DNA of 64,000 nt from Burkholderia pseudomultivorans (GCF_001718415.1 NZ_CP013377.1:1488001-1552000); one strand, 5' to 3'; numbered from the stretch's first letter, positions 8,525 to 17,847 are shown. Notes: a model not told the origin generated them from the sequence alone. A program made the numbers and translations.

Positions 8525-11404
8525 ATGAAAAACCACGGCCTGTCACGGCGGGGTTTTCTGAAAGCCAGCGTGCTGGCGGGCGTCGCAGTCTATGTCGCGC
8601 CCCTCGGCAGCCGCGCATTCGCGGCGCTCTTCGAAGAAAAACTCCTCACGCCGGTCAAATGGGATAGCGTCACCGGCATCCCCCAATTCCGCATCGACGG
8701 CATCGCGAAGGTCACGGGCTCGAAAGTGTTCGCCCGCGACGTGCGCGCGGCCGACATGCCGCACTGGCCGCAGCAGCAGTCGCATGCGCTGATCCTGCGC
8801 GTCACGCAGGCCGACCGCACCTACGAAGGCTTCGACCTGTCGCTGCTCGGCGACGACCTGAAGCCCGACCGCGTCGTCACGGCCGACGATCTCGCGCGCG
8901 ACGGCGTCGCGTTCCCGACGTTCTACGGCGAGGACATGCTGCTGCCGGCGGGCAAGACGCCCGCGTATCTCGGCCATGCGGTCGCGATCCTGATCTACCA
9001 CGACTTCGCGCGCTTCCGTTTCGCGAAGAACGCGCTCAAGTTCCGCGACGACGTGATCCGCTACGGCGCGGCCACGGGCCCGCTCGAGCGCGACCCGTGG
9101 GGCACGTTCCGCTACGTGCGCGTGGGCGGCAAGACCGCCTACGACGACGACGTCTATTCGAGCCTGAAGGACGCGCCGATCTTCCCGAGCCAGATGCGCA
9201 AGCACCAGCCCGTGTGGCCGGACGGCAAGGAGCACGGCAAGCTCGACGAGCAGGGGATGTTCCTCGCCGCGCAGATCGCCAGCGAGCTCGATCGTCCGTC
9301 GGCCGACTGGCTCGTGTTCGACCGCGAGTACAACACGCAGTCGATCGACACGGCCGCGCTCGAGCCCGACAACGCGAACTGCTGGTACGACGCTGCGACG
9401 CAGTCGCTGCATCTCGTCGTCGCGAGCCAGTCGCCGCTGGAGGTGGCCGAGAACGCCGCCGCGATGGTCGCGAAATGCCGCTTCCCGGTGAAGAAGCTGT
9501 TCGTGCATCCGTGCTACACGGTCGGCTACGGCTCGAAAGATCACAGCAACGTGCCGTTCTACGGGCTCGTCTGCGCGCTGTATGCGGACGGCCGCCCGGT
9601 GCGTTTCGCGAACGACCGCTACGAGCAGTTCCAGACCTCGTTGAAGCGGCACGCATTCAAGATGCATTACCGGATCGCGGTCGACCGCAACACCGGCCTG
9701 CTGCAATCGTTCAAGGGCGACTTCGAGGCGAACGGCGGCGGCCGCTGCAACTTCTCGCCGTCGGTCGCGATGGTCGGCGCGACCGCCGCGCAATCGATCT
9801 ACTACTTCCCGAAGAGCGACCTGGCCTCGGTCGCGATCGCGTCGCGCGCGATCGACGCCGGCTCCGCGCGCGGCTACGGCACGCTGCAGAGCATGGCCGC
9901 GACCGAAATGGCGGTCGACGAGATCGCCGCGCAACTGAACCTCGATCCGATCGATTTCCGGCTGCGCAACGCGCTGCGTTCGGGGATGAAGAATACGCAG
10001 GGCGCGATTCCCGCCGGTGCGCTGCGCATCGACGAAGTGCTCGAGCGCGCGAAGCAGCATCCGCTGTGGACGCGGCGCGTCGCGCGCAAGGCCGAGTTCG
10101 AGGCCGCGAACCCGGGCAAGCGCTACGGCGTGGGCTTCGCCTGCGTGCAGAAGGACTTCGGCACCGGCGCGGAAGCGTCGTTCGCGAAGGTCGAATTCGA
10201 CGAGAACGGCAAGGTCACGCTGCATCACACGGCCGCCGAGATCGGCACCGGGATGTCGACGTCGCAGGCCGTCGCGGTCGCGAAATGGCTCGGCCGTCCG
10301 GCGACCGACGTGCGCGTCGCGGTGACCGACTGGCCGGACCTGCCGGTCGAGACGAGCGGCGACCCGTACCTGATGTCGCAGGCCGACCAGGATCGGCTCA
10401 GCGCGAACCCGCGCTGGTCGCCGAGCTATGCGTCGCCGTCGAGCGCGACGAACTCCGCGTACTACTTCACGCACAGCACGCGCGAAGCCGCGCGCGCCGT
10501 GTTCCGCTACGGACTGTGGCCGGCGGCGATGTCGATCTGGACGCGCGGCCTCGGCGGCGGCCAGGCCGCGCCGTACACGGTGCGCATCGAGGATGCGCGC
10601 TGGGTCGACGGCAAGCTGACCGCCGACGGCCTCGAACCGCTGAGCTTCGAGCAGCTCGCGAAGCAGGCGCATGCGCTCGGCCTGCCGACCGGCGCCGTCG
10701 TGCACGTGTTCAACCGCTGGCAGTGGACCGACGCCGAATTCGAGATCGGCGGCGCCGTCGAGCGCCTGCCGATCGACGGGCTGTCGCTGCGCATCGGCGC
10801 GCCGAAGTCGGGCGCCGACAACGGACCGGTGCCGGGCACCGCCGCGCCGGCCGGCGCGACCGCGATGCGCGGCACGCTGCCGCCGACCGCGAACGGCTAT
10901 CGCGTGCTGGACCGCAAGCGCGTGTTCATCCCGCCGATGAGCCGCAACAACGCGGCCGTCACGTATTACACGGCGGTCGGCACGCTCGTCGAGCTGGCCG
11001 TGCACGAGGCGACCGGCAAGGTCGAGCTGCTCACGCACCACTCGATCATGGAATGCGGCAACCAGATTTCGCCGCAGCTCGTGTCGGGCCAGCTGCAGGG
11101 CGGCCTCGCGATGGGCATCGGCCACGCGCTGCACGAATACCTGCCGCTGTACGAGGACGGCCCCGGCAACGGCACGTGGAACTTCAACCGCTATCAGCTG
11201 CCGCGCGCGTCCGACGTCGCCGTGTGGACGCAGACCGGCGACGTGCTGCCGCCGCTGTCCGAGACCGATCCGCCGAAGGGTGTCGCCGAAGTGGTGATGA
11301 TTCCCGTCGTCGGCGCGATCGTGAACGGCCTCGCGCACGCGATCGGCCATCGTTTCACCGATCTGCCGGTGACCCCGCAAAAGATTCAGGAGGTGCTCGC
11401 ATGA
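8525..11404 (+). CDS. Tat-exported xanthine dehydrogenase-family molybdopterin subunit (aldehyde/isoquinoline oxidoreductase type)
   Basis: A 959-aa large subunit that carries the molybdenum cofactor. A twin-arginine signal (SRRGFLK, residues 7-13, then a hydrophobic stretch) sends it, with its small subunit, to the periplasm. The conserved active-site base is likely Glu922 in PPKGVAEVV, and LVSGQLQGGLAMGIGHAL is the usual cofactor-domain motif. At 959 aa it is longer than the second paralogue in this window (739 aa), with extra sequence around residues 100-300 and 600-780. A strong AGGAGG precedes the ATG. The stop overlaps the 2Fe-2S gene by 4 nt (ATGA). Electrons should pass to the downstream cytochrome c. 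The substrate is unknown. Confidence 0.9.
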   Translation: MKNHGLSRRGFLKASVLAGVAVYVAPLGSRAFAALFEEKLLTPVKWDSVTGIPQFRIDGIAKVTGSKVFARDVRAADMPHWPQQQSHALILRVTQADRTYEGFDLSLLGDDLKPDRVVTADDLARDGVAFPTFYGEDMLLPAGKTPAYLGHAVAILIYHDFARFRFAKNALKFRDDVIRYGAATGPLERDPWGTFRYVRVGGKTAYDDDVYSSLKDAPIFPSQMRKHQPVWPDGKEHGKLDEQGMFLAAQIASELDRPSADWLVFDREYNTQSIDTAALEPDNANCWYDAATQSLHLVVASQSPLEVAENAAAMVAKCRFPVKKLFVHPCYTVGYGSKDHSNVPFYGLVCALYADGRPVRFANDRYEQFQTSLKRHAFKMHYRIAVDRNTGLLQSFKGDFEANGGGRCNFSPSVAMVGATAAQSIYYFPKSDLASVAIASRAIDAGSARGYGTLQSMAATEMAVDEIAAQLNLDPIDFRLRNALRSGMKNTQGAIPAGALRIDEVLERAKQHPLWTRRVARKAEFEAANPGKRYGVGFACVQKDFGTGAEASFAKVEFDENGKVTLHHTAAEIGTGMSTSQAVAVAKWLGRPATDVRVAVTDWPDLPVETSGDPYLMSQADQDRLSANPRWSPSYASPSSATNSAYYFTHSTREAARAVFRYGLWPAAMSIWTRGLGGGQAAPYTVRIEDARWVDGKLTADGLEPLSFEQLAKQAHALGLPTGAVVHVFNRWQWTDAEFEIGGAVERLPIDGLSLRIGAPKSGADNGPVPGTAAPAGATAMRGTLPPTANGYRVLDRKRVFIPPMSRNNAAVTYYTAVGTLVELAVHEATGKVELLTHHSIMECGNQISPQLVSGQLQGGLAMGIGHALHEYLPLYEDGPGNGTWNFNRYQLPRASDVAVWTQTGDVLPPLSETDPPKGVAEVVMIPVVGAIVNGLAHAIGHRFTDLPVTPQKIQEVLA

Positions 11405-12081
11405 CGACCGCCCAAACCGCCGCGTCGGCCGCGAGCGCCGGCGCGGTTGCCACCGGCGCGTCCGCGCCGGACGCGGCTTCGGCCGCGCAAACCCCGGCCG
11501 CCGCGCCCGCCGCCGTCGAGCGTCCGCTCGTACGGTTCCAGCAGAAGCCGCTGTCGGTGAAGATCAACGGCAAGTCCGTCGGCCCGATGCAGGTGCCCGA
11601 AGGGCTGATGATGATCGAGTTCCTGCACGAATACGCGGGCCTGACCGGTTCGCGGCTCGGCTGCGGGCAGGGCATCTGCCATGCGTGCGTCGTGATCGTC
11701 GACCAGCCGGACGGCACCAGCGAGGAGATGCGCACCTGCATCACCGGCGCGCATTTCTTCCACGGCCGCTCGATCCGCACGATCGAAGGCCACGCGAAGC
11801 GCAACGAGGCGGGCGAGGTCGTCGAGCTGTCGCCGATTCAGCAGAAGTTCCTCGAGCACTTCAGCTTCCAGTGCGGCTACTGCACGCCGGGCTTCGTCAA
11901 CGCGGCGACCGTGCTGATCGAGCGCCTGAAGCGCGAGCCGGTCGCGAAGGCCGACGTCGAACGCACGATCACCGCCGCGCTCGATGCGCATCTGTGCCGC
12001 TGCACGGGTTACGTCCGCTACTACGAAGCCGTGAAGGACGTGGTGATGAATACGCCGGGACTCGTGAAGGAGTCCGCATGA
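11401..12081 (+). CDS. 2Fe-2S subunit of the molybdo-hydroxylase
   Basis: A 226-aa small subunit with two 2Fe-2S clusters. The N-terminal plant-type ferredoxin cluster shows CGQGICHAC plus a later Cys (RTCITG); the C-terminal cluster shows CGYCTPGF and CRCTGYVRY. An Ala/Ser/Pro-rich 40-residue extension precedes the ferredoxin fold, unusual for this family and absent from the paralogue at 56105-56560. There is no signal peptide, so it is expected to be exported by hitch-hiking on the Tat signal of the large subunit. It is coupled by 4-nt overlaps on both sides (ATGA at 11401 and 12078). Confidence 0.92.
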   Translation: MTTAQTAASAASAGAVATGASAPDAASAAQTPAAAPAAVERPLVRFQQKPLSVKINGKSVGPMQVPEGLMMIEFLHEYAGLTGSRLGCGQGICHACVVIVDQPDGTSEEMRTCITGAHFFHGRSIRTIEGHAKRNEAGEVVELSPIQQKFLEHFSFQCGYCTPGFVNAATVLIERLKREPVAKADVERTITAALDAHLCRCTGYVRYYEAVKDVVMNTPGLVKESA

Positions 12082-13337
12082 AACGCACACTCGCTCATCG
12101 CGTCGCGCGCGTCGCCGCCTGGTCCGCGCTGGCGGCCGCCGCCGCGCTGACGCTCGCCGCCTGCGGCGGTCACGACGCGCCGGCGTCGACGGCCGCGTCG
12201 GGCGCGCCCGGCGCCGACCAGGTCGCGCGCGGCCGCTACCTCGTCAAGGCCGCCGACTGCGCCGCGTGCCACACCGCGAAGGACGGCGCGCCGTTCGCCG
12301 GCGGCGCGCCGCTCGAATCGCCGTTCGGCACGTTCTACGGCTCGAACATCACGCCCGACAAGGATCACGGGATCGGCAACTGGAGCGCCGACGACTTCTA
12401 CGCCGCGCTGCACGACGGCAAGGCGCCGGGCAAGCGGCTGTACCCGTCGATGCCGTACACGTCGTACCGGCAGCTCACGCGCGCCGATTCCGACGCGATG
12501 TACGCGTACCTGAAGACGGTCCGCCCGGTCGCGCAGGAAAACCGCGCGCACGACCTGAAGTTCCCGTACAACCTGCGGTTCGGGATGGTGTTCTGGGACA
12601 TGGTGTTCCTCAAGGACGGCCTGCCCGACGCGTCGACCGGGCAATCCGCCGACTGGCAGCGCGGCCGCTATCTCGCGGGTGCGCTCGGCCACTGCGCGGA
12701 GTGCCATACGCCGCGCGCGTTCACGGGCCAGCTCGACAGCGCGAAGCCGTTCGCGGGCGCCGCGCTCGGCCGCGTGGCCGCGCCCGACATCACGCCGGCG
12801 GGCCTCGCCGCGCGCGGCTGGACGGGCGCCGACCTGCAGACGTTCTTCGGCGTCGGCATCGCGCCGCAGGGCTCGGCGTTCGGCGAGATGTACCCGGTCG
12901 TGCACCTGAGCACGCAAACCCTCGCGAAGGACGACCTGCGCGCGCTGTCCGTCTACCTGCTCGGCGACACGCCGCCCGCGCCGCAGCCGGTGAAGCCCGT
13001 GTCGGCCGACGCCGCGCAGCTCGCGGCCGGCCGTTCCGTGTATCTCGCGGTCTGCGCGGGGTGTCACGGCTTCAACGGCGAAGGCAAGCCGCACGTCGCG
13101 GTGCCGATGAACGGCAATTCGACGGTGCGCCAGGCCGATCCGCGCAACCTGCTGGTCGCGGTGCTCGACGGGATCGACGAACAGAAGTTCGCCGGCGTCG
13201 AGAACATGCAGCGGATGCCGGGCTTCGCGCGCACGCTGAGCGACGACGAAGTCGCTCAGCTCGCGAACTACCTGCGGGCGACCTGGGGCGGCCAGCCCGC
13301 GAGCGTCACGCCCGCCGACGTGAAGGCGATGCGCTGA
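12078..13337 (+). CDS. Tri-haem c-type cytochrome lipoprotein, electron acceptor of the molybdo-hydroxylase
   Basis: A 419-aa cytochrome with three haem-attachment sites (CAACH, CAECH, CAGCH), the arrangement of gluconate/alcohol dehydrogenase cytochrome subunits. The signal ends in a lipobox (LTLAAC), so it is probably tethered to the membrane. The start overlaps the 2Fe-2S gene by 4 nt. It would take electrons from the 2Fe-2S subunit and pass them to a quinol or cytochrome oxidase. It parallels the cytochrome at 52556-53866, which belongs to the second molybdo-hydroxylase operon but has a cleavable signal without a clear lipobox. Confidence 0.93.
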   Translation: MKRTLAHRVARVAAWSALAAAAALTLAACGGHDAPASTAASGAPGADQVARGRYLVKAADCAACHTAKDGAPFAGGAPLESPFGTFYGSNITPDKDHGIGNWSADDFYAALHDGKAPGKRLYPSMPYTSYRQLTRADSDAMYAYLKTVRPVAQENRAHDLKFPYNLRFGMVFWDMVFLKDGLPDASTGQSADWQRGRYLAGALGHCAECHTPRAFTGQLDSAKPFAGAALGRVAAPDITPAGLAARGWTGADLQTFFGVGIAPQGSAFGEMYPVVHLSTQTLAKDDLRALSVYLLGDTPPAPQPVKPVSADAAQLAAGRSVYLAVCAGCHGFNGEGKPHVAVPMNGNSTVRQADPRNLLVAVLDGIDEQKFAGVENMQRMPGFARTLSDDEVAQLANYLRATWGGQPASVTPADVKAMR

Positions 13338-13418
13338 GCGCGGCAGCGCGGTGCGCCGCGCGCGACGGGCCGGTTTCCGGCGGTCGTGCGCGGCGTGTCG
13401 CGCGCCGGCATCGGCGCA

Positions 13419-13592
13419 TCAGTAGCCGCCACCTCCCCCCCCTCCGCCACCGCTTCCTCCACCCGAACCGCCGCCGCCGTACCGGCCGACGGCAGGCCCC
13501 TGCGACGCGCCGCTGCCGGGCGAGGTGCATCCCGCCTGCAGCAGCAGCGCCAGCGCCGCGATCAGCAGCGCGACGAAGCTTGCCGATTTCAT
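13419..13592 (-). CDS. Gly-rich mini-lipoprotein (57 aa)
   Basis: A very short gene. The start is supported by AGGAG seven bases before ATG. The protein has a hydrophobic signal and a lipobox LQAGC (Cys22), then about 15 Ser/Gly/Pro residues and a tail of Gly with two Ser and a closing GGY. It should end as a ~36-residue lipid-anchored Gly-rich peptide. Function unknown. It lies convergent to the cytochrome c gene and shares no operon with visible neighbours. Confidence 0.65.
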   Translation of the reverse strand: MKSASFVALLIAALALLLQAGCTSPGSGASQGPAVGRYGGGGSGGGSGGGGGGGGGY

Positions 13593-13810
13593 GTCGATCT
13601 CCTGTCGATGCGCAGGCCGCCTGTAAGGGACGGTTCAAGCGAACCGGGCGGTTGCGCGATGACAAGACGCTTCGGGACCGCGATTTATTCCATGTTTTTT
13701 TCGACTTGCGCGTGCGGGCGCCGCCGTGCGTGACGGTGCGCGATCGCGGGCACGGGGCGGCGACTTGCTACACTGCGCACGCCGCCATTCCGATTCGGAC
13801 CAGAACAACC

Positions 13811-14296
13811 ATGAGTGCCACCGCCGAGTGCCCGCCGGGCAAGTCGCCGCGTCCGTTCCGCCCCGTGCGGTTCGGCTGCCTGTCGTTCGCCGTCGGCGGC
13901 CCGCTCGTCGCCGCCGTCATCTGGCCCGCCGTGATGCTGGTCGCATGGTCGGTGATCGACGGCCCGTCGTGGGACACCGTCGGCATCGTCGCGGCGATGG
14001 TGCCGATGGTGCTGTTCGTCTCGTTCGCGTTCGGCTATTTCCTGCCCGCGATGCTGACCGGCGCGATCATGGGCGCGATCGGTACGCGCCTGCGGCGACG
14101 CTGGTTCGTGCCGCTCGGGACGATCGTCGGCGGCGGCGCGATGGTCGGCTACGCGCTGCTGCTGATGGTCCTGCTGAAATCCGACCGGATCGGCGGTATC
14201 GACGGGATTGCGATCCTCGATGCGATCGTCACGTCGGCCGTGATGTCGCACTGGCTGCATCGGCGGCTGGCGCGCATGACGCCGGAATCCGCCTGA
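13811..14296 (+). CDS. Hypothetical membrane protein
   Basis: A 161-aa protein with about four hydrophobic segments (residues ~25-50, ~58-85, ~98-122, ~130-145) and a positively charged C-terminus (HRRLARM). No family recognised. The start at 13811 lacks a strong ribosome-binding site, but the reading frame, codon bias and membrane pattern look real. Neighbours on both sides are on the other strand, so it appears to be transcribed alone. Confidence 0.65.
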   Translation: MSATAECPPGKSPRPFRPVRFGCLSFAVGGPLVAAVIWPAVMLVAWSVIDGPSWDTVGIVAAMVPMVLFVSFAFGYFLPAMLTGAIMGAIGTRLRRRWFVPLGTIVGGGAMVGYALLLMVLLKSDRIGGIDGIAILDAIVTSAVMSHWLHRRLARMTPESA

Positions 14297-14325
14297 TCGT
14301 GCTGCCGCGCCCGGCCGGCATGCGA

Positions 14326-14817
14326 TCAACGATAGACGAGATCGGCGCGGCGGTTCTGCGCCCACGAATCCTCGTCGTGGCCGAGCGCGACCGGCTTTTC
14401 CTTGCCGAGGCTCACGGCTTCGAGCTGCGACGCGGGCACGCCGAGCGTTTCGAGCGCGCTCATCACGGCCTGCGAGCGGCGTTCGCCGAGCGCGAGGTTG
14501 TATTCGGACGTGCCGCGTTCGTCGGTATTGCCCTGGATCAGCACGTGCCGCGCCGGATGGCTGCGCAGGTAGTCGGCATGGGCCTGCAGCAGCGACTGGT
14601 AGTCGGGCTTCACCGAGTAGCTGTCGAAGTCGAAATACACGCTGCGCTTCGCGAGCGGGCTGTTCGGGTTGTTGAGATCGTCGGCCGTCACCGTCGCGAC
14701 CGTCTCGCTCGACGGCGCCGGCGCCATGCCGGCATTCTCGGGCGTCTTTGCCGCGTGATGGCAACCGCCCAGCAGCGCAAGGGCTGCAATGACCGCATAC
14801 CGGTTCGTTTTGCTCAT
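14326..14817 (-). CDS. Pal-like OmpA-family lipoprotein
   Basis: A 163-aa outer-membrane lipoprotein: signal with lipobox LLGGC, a short Ala/Pro linker, then the OmpA C-terminal peptidoglycan-binding domain (VYFDFDSYSVK, IQGNTDERGTSEYNLALGERRSQAV, NRRADLVYR). The Asp and Arg that hold diaminopimelate are present in NTDERG and the NRR motif. It looks like Pal but is not next to tolQRAB, so it is probably a paralogue and not the essential copy. The start at 14817 follows a GAGAAA-type site and begins the signal peptide. Confidence 0.88.
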   Translation of the reverse strand: MSKTNRYAVIAALALLGGCHHAAKTPENAGMAPAPSSETVATVTADDLNNPNSPLAKRSVYFDFDSYSVKPDYQSLLQAHADYLRSHPARHVLIQGNTDERGTSEYNLALGERRSQAVMSALETLGVPASQLEAVSLGKEKPVALGHDEDSWAQNRRADLVYR

Positions 14818-15066
14818 CGTTTTCTCCTGCGGTTGACTGCGTTGAAAGCGGGGGCATGCCCGTCGCATCGTCCGACGCGGATTCGTAAGCCGACGACACG
14901 AGATATGAAAGAGTGTGGCGATCGGCGCGACCGATGACGGTGCCGCTGCAAACAGCTTAGGAAAAATGTCACAACGTGACCAGTTTCTTCGCATTTTTTG
15001 CGTCGAACCGGCACTCGCGCCGATGTTTGCGCCGCTCGCGCTCGCGCAGCCTGCCGGAGCGGGCGG

Positions 15067-16263
15067 TCAGAACTTGTGTCGCATGCCCAGCGCGACGACG
15101 ACCTGGTTGCTGTTGGCGGAAGGCGTCAGCGTCCAGACCGTCGCGTTGAACGCGGGGTTGCCGTTGCCGCCGCTCACGCTCTGGTACACGCCTTCGAGGT
15201 AGACGTCGGTGCGCTTCGAGAACGCGTAGTCGGCCTGTGCGACGACCTGATTCCATTTCGGCCGCGTCTGGCCGGTGCGCGTGTCGAAGCGGCCCATCGT
15301 GAAGGTGTACGCGGCGGCCAGCGTGAAGGCGGGGGTGACGAAGTAGCGCCCGTCCACCGTGAAGTTGTCGAACACCAGCGATTCGCCCTTCAGCGGTGCG
15401 ATGCTGCCGCCCTGCAGCACGCCGGTCACGCCGTCGGTGGTCGAGTGCGACCAGCTCGCGCCGACCGAATGGCGGCCGAACGCGTAGCGCCCGGCGACCG
15501 ACCAGATCTGCTGGTTGCCGCCCGTGATCGTCGCGGAGCCGTCGACCGTGCTCAGCGCGCCGTTCGGATTCGCCGCGTTGCGGTCGCGGCTGACCTTCAG
15601 GTAGCCCGCGCCGAGCTTCAGCGGCCCGTTCGCATACGCGAGCCCGGCGCTCCACGCCGCATTGTTCGAGAACGCGCCGGCCGTGTTCGAGAAGCCGTAC
15701 ATTGCGCCGAGGGTCAGCCCGCGATATGTCGGGCTCGTGTACTTGACTGCGTTGTTGATGCGGATGTTGCGGTTCGAGTCGTCGTTGTCGTACGGGTGGA
15801 CCGCGAGGTTGCCGCCCCAGCCGGGCCCCGACGCGCCGAGCGGCGTGACGAAATCGAGGATCAGGTCGTACTGGCGGCCGAAGGTCAGCGTGCCGGCCGT
15901 CTTCGAGCCGACGCCGACCCACGCCTGCCGGCCGAACAGGTCGACGCCTTTCTGCGACAGCGCGCCGCTGGTGCCCGAGAACCCGTTCTCGAGCGCGAAC
16001 ACGGCGGCCATCCCGCCGCCGAGGTCTTCGCGGCCGCGCAGTCCCCAGCGCGCCGCGTTCAGTGCGCCGCTCGTCATCGCGAACGCGCCGCTGCCCGGCG
16101 AGCCCGCGCCGTGCGTGCGCTGGTTGCTCGCATAGGTGAGCGAGGTGTCGATCAGGCCGTACAGCGTCACGCTGCTCTGTGCGTGTGCGACGCCCGGTGC
16201 GACGCCGGTCAGGCAAGCGGCAATGACGGTCCCCGCGACGCATGCGCCGCCGTGCTTTTTCAT
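15067..16263 (-). CDS. Gram-negative outer-membrane porin (Burkholderia/Neisseria type)
   Basis: A 398-aa trimeric general porin. The signal peptide ends in VAHA before QSSVTLYGLIDTSLTY, the classic first beta-strand of this family; the LRGREDLGGGMAAVFALENGF and VGVGSKTAGTLTFGRQYD stretches are typical, and the protein ends in Phe, the outer-membrane assembly signal. A start at 16278 (five more residues) is possible; neither has a visible ribosome-binding site. It forms a small-solute channel. It is not clearly part of the guanidine regulon although it is adjacent on the same strand. Confidence 0.92.
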   Translation of the reverse strand: MKKHGGACVAGTVIAACLTGVAPGVAHAQSSVTLYGLIDTSLTYASNQRTHGAGSPGSGAFAMTSGALNAARWGLRGREDLGGGMAAVFALENGFSGTSGALSQKGVDLFGRQAWVGVGSKTAGTLTFGRQYDLILDFVTPLGASGPGWGGNLAVHPYDNDDSNRNIRINNAVKYTSPTYRGLTLGAMYGFSNTAGAFSNNAAWSAGLAYANGPLKLGAGYLKVSRDRNAANPNGALSTVDGSATITGGNQQIWSVAGRYAFGRHSVGASWSHSTTDGVTGVLQGGSIAPLKGESLVFDNFTVDGRYFVTPAFTLAAAYTFTMGRFDTRTGQTRPKWNQVVAQADYAFSKRTDVYLEGVYQSVSGGNGNPAFNATVWTLTPSANSNQVVVALGMRHKF

Positions 16264-16423
16264 TTGGTAGGAATGCATAGGAGTTTTTGTAGTTTGGCCG
16301 GCCCGGTGGGGTGGCCGGCGAATCGAGCGGCCATTATTGGAGATCGCGCGGCCGACGATTAAGGCGCTGCACAGGAAAGGTCTTCTGCGGAATCGAGCAG
16401 AATCGCGGGGGAGGAGGGGAGAA

Positions 16424-16502
16424 GCCGGCCGTCATGCGGCCGGCGGGGACACGCGGCAAAGGGTGTCGCGGCAAGCACGGATCGCCTGCCGTCCGCGACA
16501 CC
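16424..16502 (-). terminator. Two hairpins downstream of the guanidine-regulon binding protein gene
   Basis: Just past the stop at 16516 there is an inverted repeat with 10-bp arms GGTGTCGCGG/CCGCGACACC (16462-16471 and 16493-16502), then a compact 8-bp stem GCCGGCCG/CGGCCGGC (16424-16431/16437-16444) with a 5-nt loop followed on the minus strand by TTCTCCCC. The second resembles an intrinsic terminator with a poor U-tract. Confidence 0.5.
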
Positions 16503-16515
16503 GGCCTGCTTTCGG

Positions 16516-17538
16516 TCAGTGCGGCGCCACCAGGCGCGGATCGATATACGCGTCGACGTCCTGCGACTGCTTGTACACGCCGTTGCGCACGTTGAACGCA
16601 TTCGCGTTGCGCGTCGAGCCGTAGATCGAATCGAGCCCGTCGCCCTTGCGGAAGGCGCGCTTCGCGGCCGCCTCGTCGAGCAGGTGCGTGCCCTTCAGCA
16701 GCGGCAGGTATTGCTCCGGCGCGAGCCCGACGCGTGCGGACATGATCCTGACCGCGTCGGCCTGCGTCTTCGGATCGTTGATGTACGCGACGCAGCGATA
16801 CCAGACCTTGATCAGCTTCGCCCAGTCCGCGCGGCGCGCGGCGAGGCTCGCGGGCGCGACCGTGATCGCGTCGTAGATCAGACCCGGTGCATCCGCCGAC
16901 GTGAAGATCGCGCGCGCGCCCGGCGCCCGCTTCAACGCCTCGCCGGCATTCGGCTGCCACGCGGCCACCGCGGCGATGTCGGCCGACGAGCCGAGCACCT
17001 GCGGCAACTCGTTGGTTTTCGCATTGACCAGCGTGACGTCGCCGTCCTTCAGGCCGTGCTTCTGCAACGCGGTTTCGAGCAGCAGGTGATCGACGAGGCC
17101 GAGTTCGACGCCGACCTTCTTGCCTTTCAGCGCCTCGACGCTGCGCAGCGGCGGCTTCGCGACGATCATGTCGTTGCCGGCGGAATAGTCGGTCAACAGG
17201 ATCATCACGTTCTTCGCGCCGGACGCGCCCGTCACGAGCGCATCGCCGTTGGTGGCCGCGACCGCGTCGAGCTTGCCCGCGGAGAACGCGTCGAGCGAGG
17301 CCGAGTAATCGAACCACTCGAAATCGACGTCGACGCCGGCCTCCTTGAACCAGCCCTTGTCGAGCGCGACCTGGAATGCGACCCAGCCGGGCCAGTCGCT
17401 GTAGCCGATCTTCAGCGGCGCGGCCGCGTGCGCGGCGGGCGCCACGAGCAGCGTCGCGGCCGTGGCGGCGGCGCCCAGTGCGTGACGGATGGAATCAAAG
17501 GACAGCAGGCGGCGCAGTGCCGGGGCGGGACGGTTCAT
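16516..17538 (-). CDS. ABC transporter solute-binding protein of the urea/guanidine-carboxylase region
   Basis: A 340-aa periplasmic binding protein of the nitrate/taurine/thiamine-precursor class, the type repeatedly found beside urea-carboxylase genes. The signal peptide (residues ~1-38, ending APAAHA) precedes LKIGYSDWPGWVAFQVALDKGWFKEAG. ATG at 17538 has GGAG eight bases upstream. It is transcribed away from the degradation operon, under its own riboswitch and sigma54-like promoter, while its permease and ATPase lie at the far end of the other unit (25405-27350). Predicted to bind guanidine or a related compound; this rests on context. Confidence 0.88.
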   Translation of the reverse strand: MNRPAPALRRLLSFDSIRHALGAAATAATLLVAPAAHAAAPLKIGYSDWPGWVAFQVALDKGWFKEAGVDVDFEWFDYSASLDAFSAGKLDAVAATNGDALVTGASGAKNVMILLTDYSAGNDMIVAKPPLRSVEALKGKKVGVELGLVDHLLLETALQKHGLKDGDVTLVNAKTNELPQVLGSSADIAAVAAWQPNAGEALKRAPGARAIFTSADAPGLIYDAITVAPASLAARRADWAKLIKVWYRCVAYINDPKTQADAVRIMSARVGLAPEQYLPLLKGTHLLDEAAAKRAFRKGDGLDSIYGSTRNANAFNVRNGVYKQSQDVDAYIDPRLVAPH

Positions 17539-17674
17539 CGTGTTTCTCCAGGAGACCGGGATCGGGATCGTCGATACGGACCATGCGGGGGCACGGTCCG
17601 GCCGCGTGGCCGGTTCCTGCGGATGCGGAACGAACGAAGCGGCCACGGAGAGGCGCGACGGCCGTTGCCATCGC

Positions 17675-17790
17675 CAATCTCCCGGGCTTTTGTCCCGCCG
17701 TGTAGCGCGCGCCTACCCGCTCTCGCGACCGGGTGAACACGTGCCGGGCTGCTCTCGGACCAGACGTTCGATGAACCGGAACCCTAGCAT
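17675..17790 (-). ncRNA. Guanidine-I (ykkC) riboswitch, left unit
   Basis: Read on the minus strand, the conserved guanidine-I elements occur in order: CTAGGGTTCCG (5' end at 17787), CTGGTCCGAGAGC, and then ACGGCGGGACAAAAGCCCGGGAG ending near 17679. These are the family's near-invariant blocks around the ligand pocket. It lies about 140 nt before the binding-protein start, so it should control that gene by guanidine. The outer P1 stem is less obvious than in the right-hand copy. Confidence 0.9.
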
Positions 17791-17831
17791 CCCTAAGATG
17801 CGACGCCGCCGCACCTCTCGGCGTCATGCCG

Positions 17832-17847
17832 AGCGAGAACCGTGCCA
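17832..17847 (-). promoter_or_regulatory. Sigma54-type (-24/-12) promoter for the binding-protein unit
   Basis: On the minus strand TGGCACG-GTTC-TCGCT matches the sigma54 consensus TGGCACG-N4-TTGCW with one mismatch and keeps the invariant GG and GC at correct spacing. Predicted transcription start about 12 nt beyond the -12 GC places it ~34 nt before the riboswitch. Fits nitrogen control of guanidine use. Confidence 0.7.
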
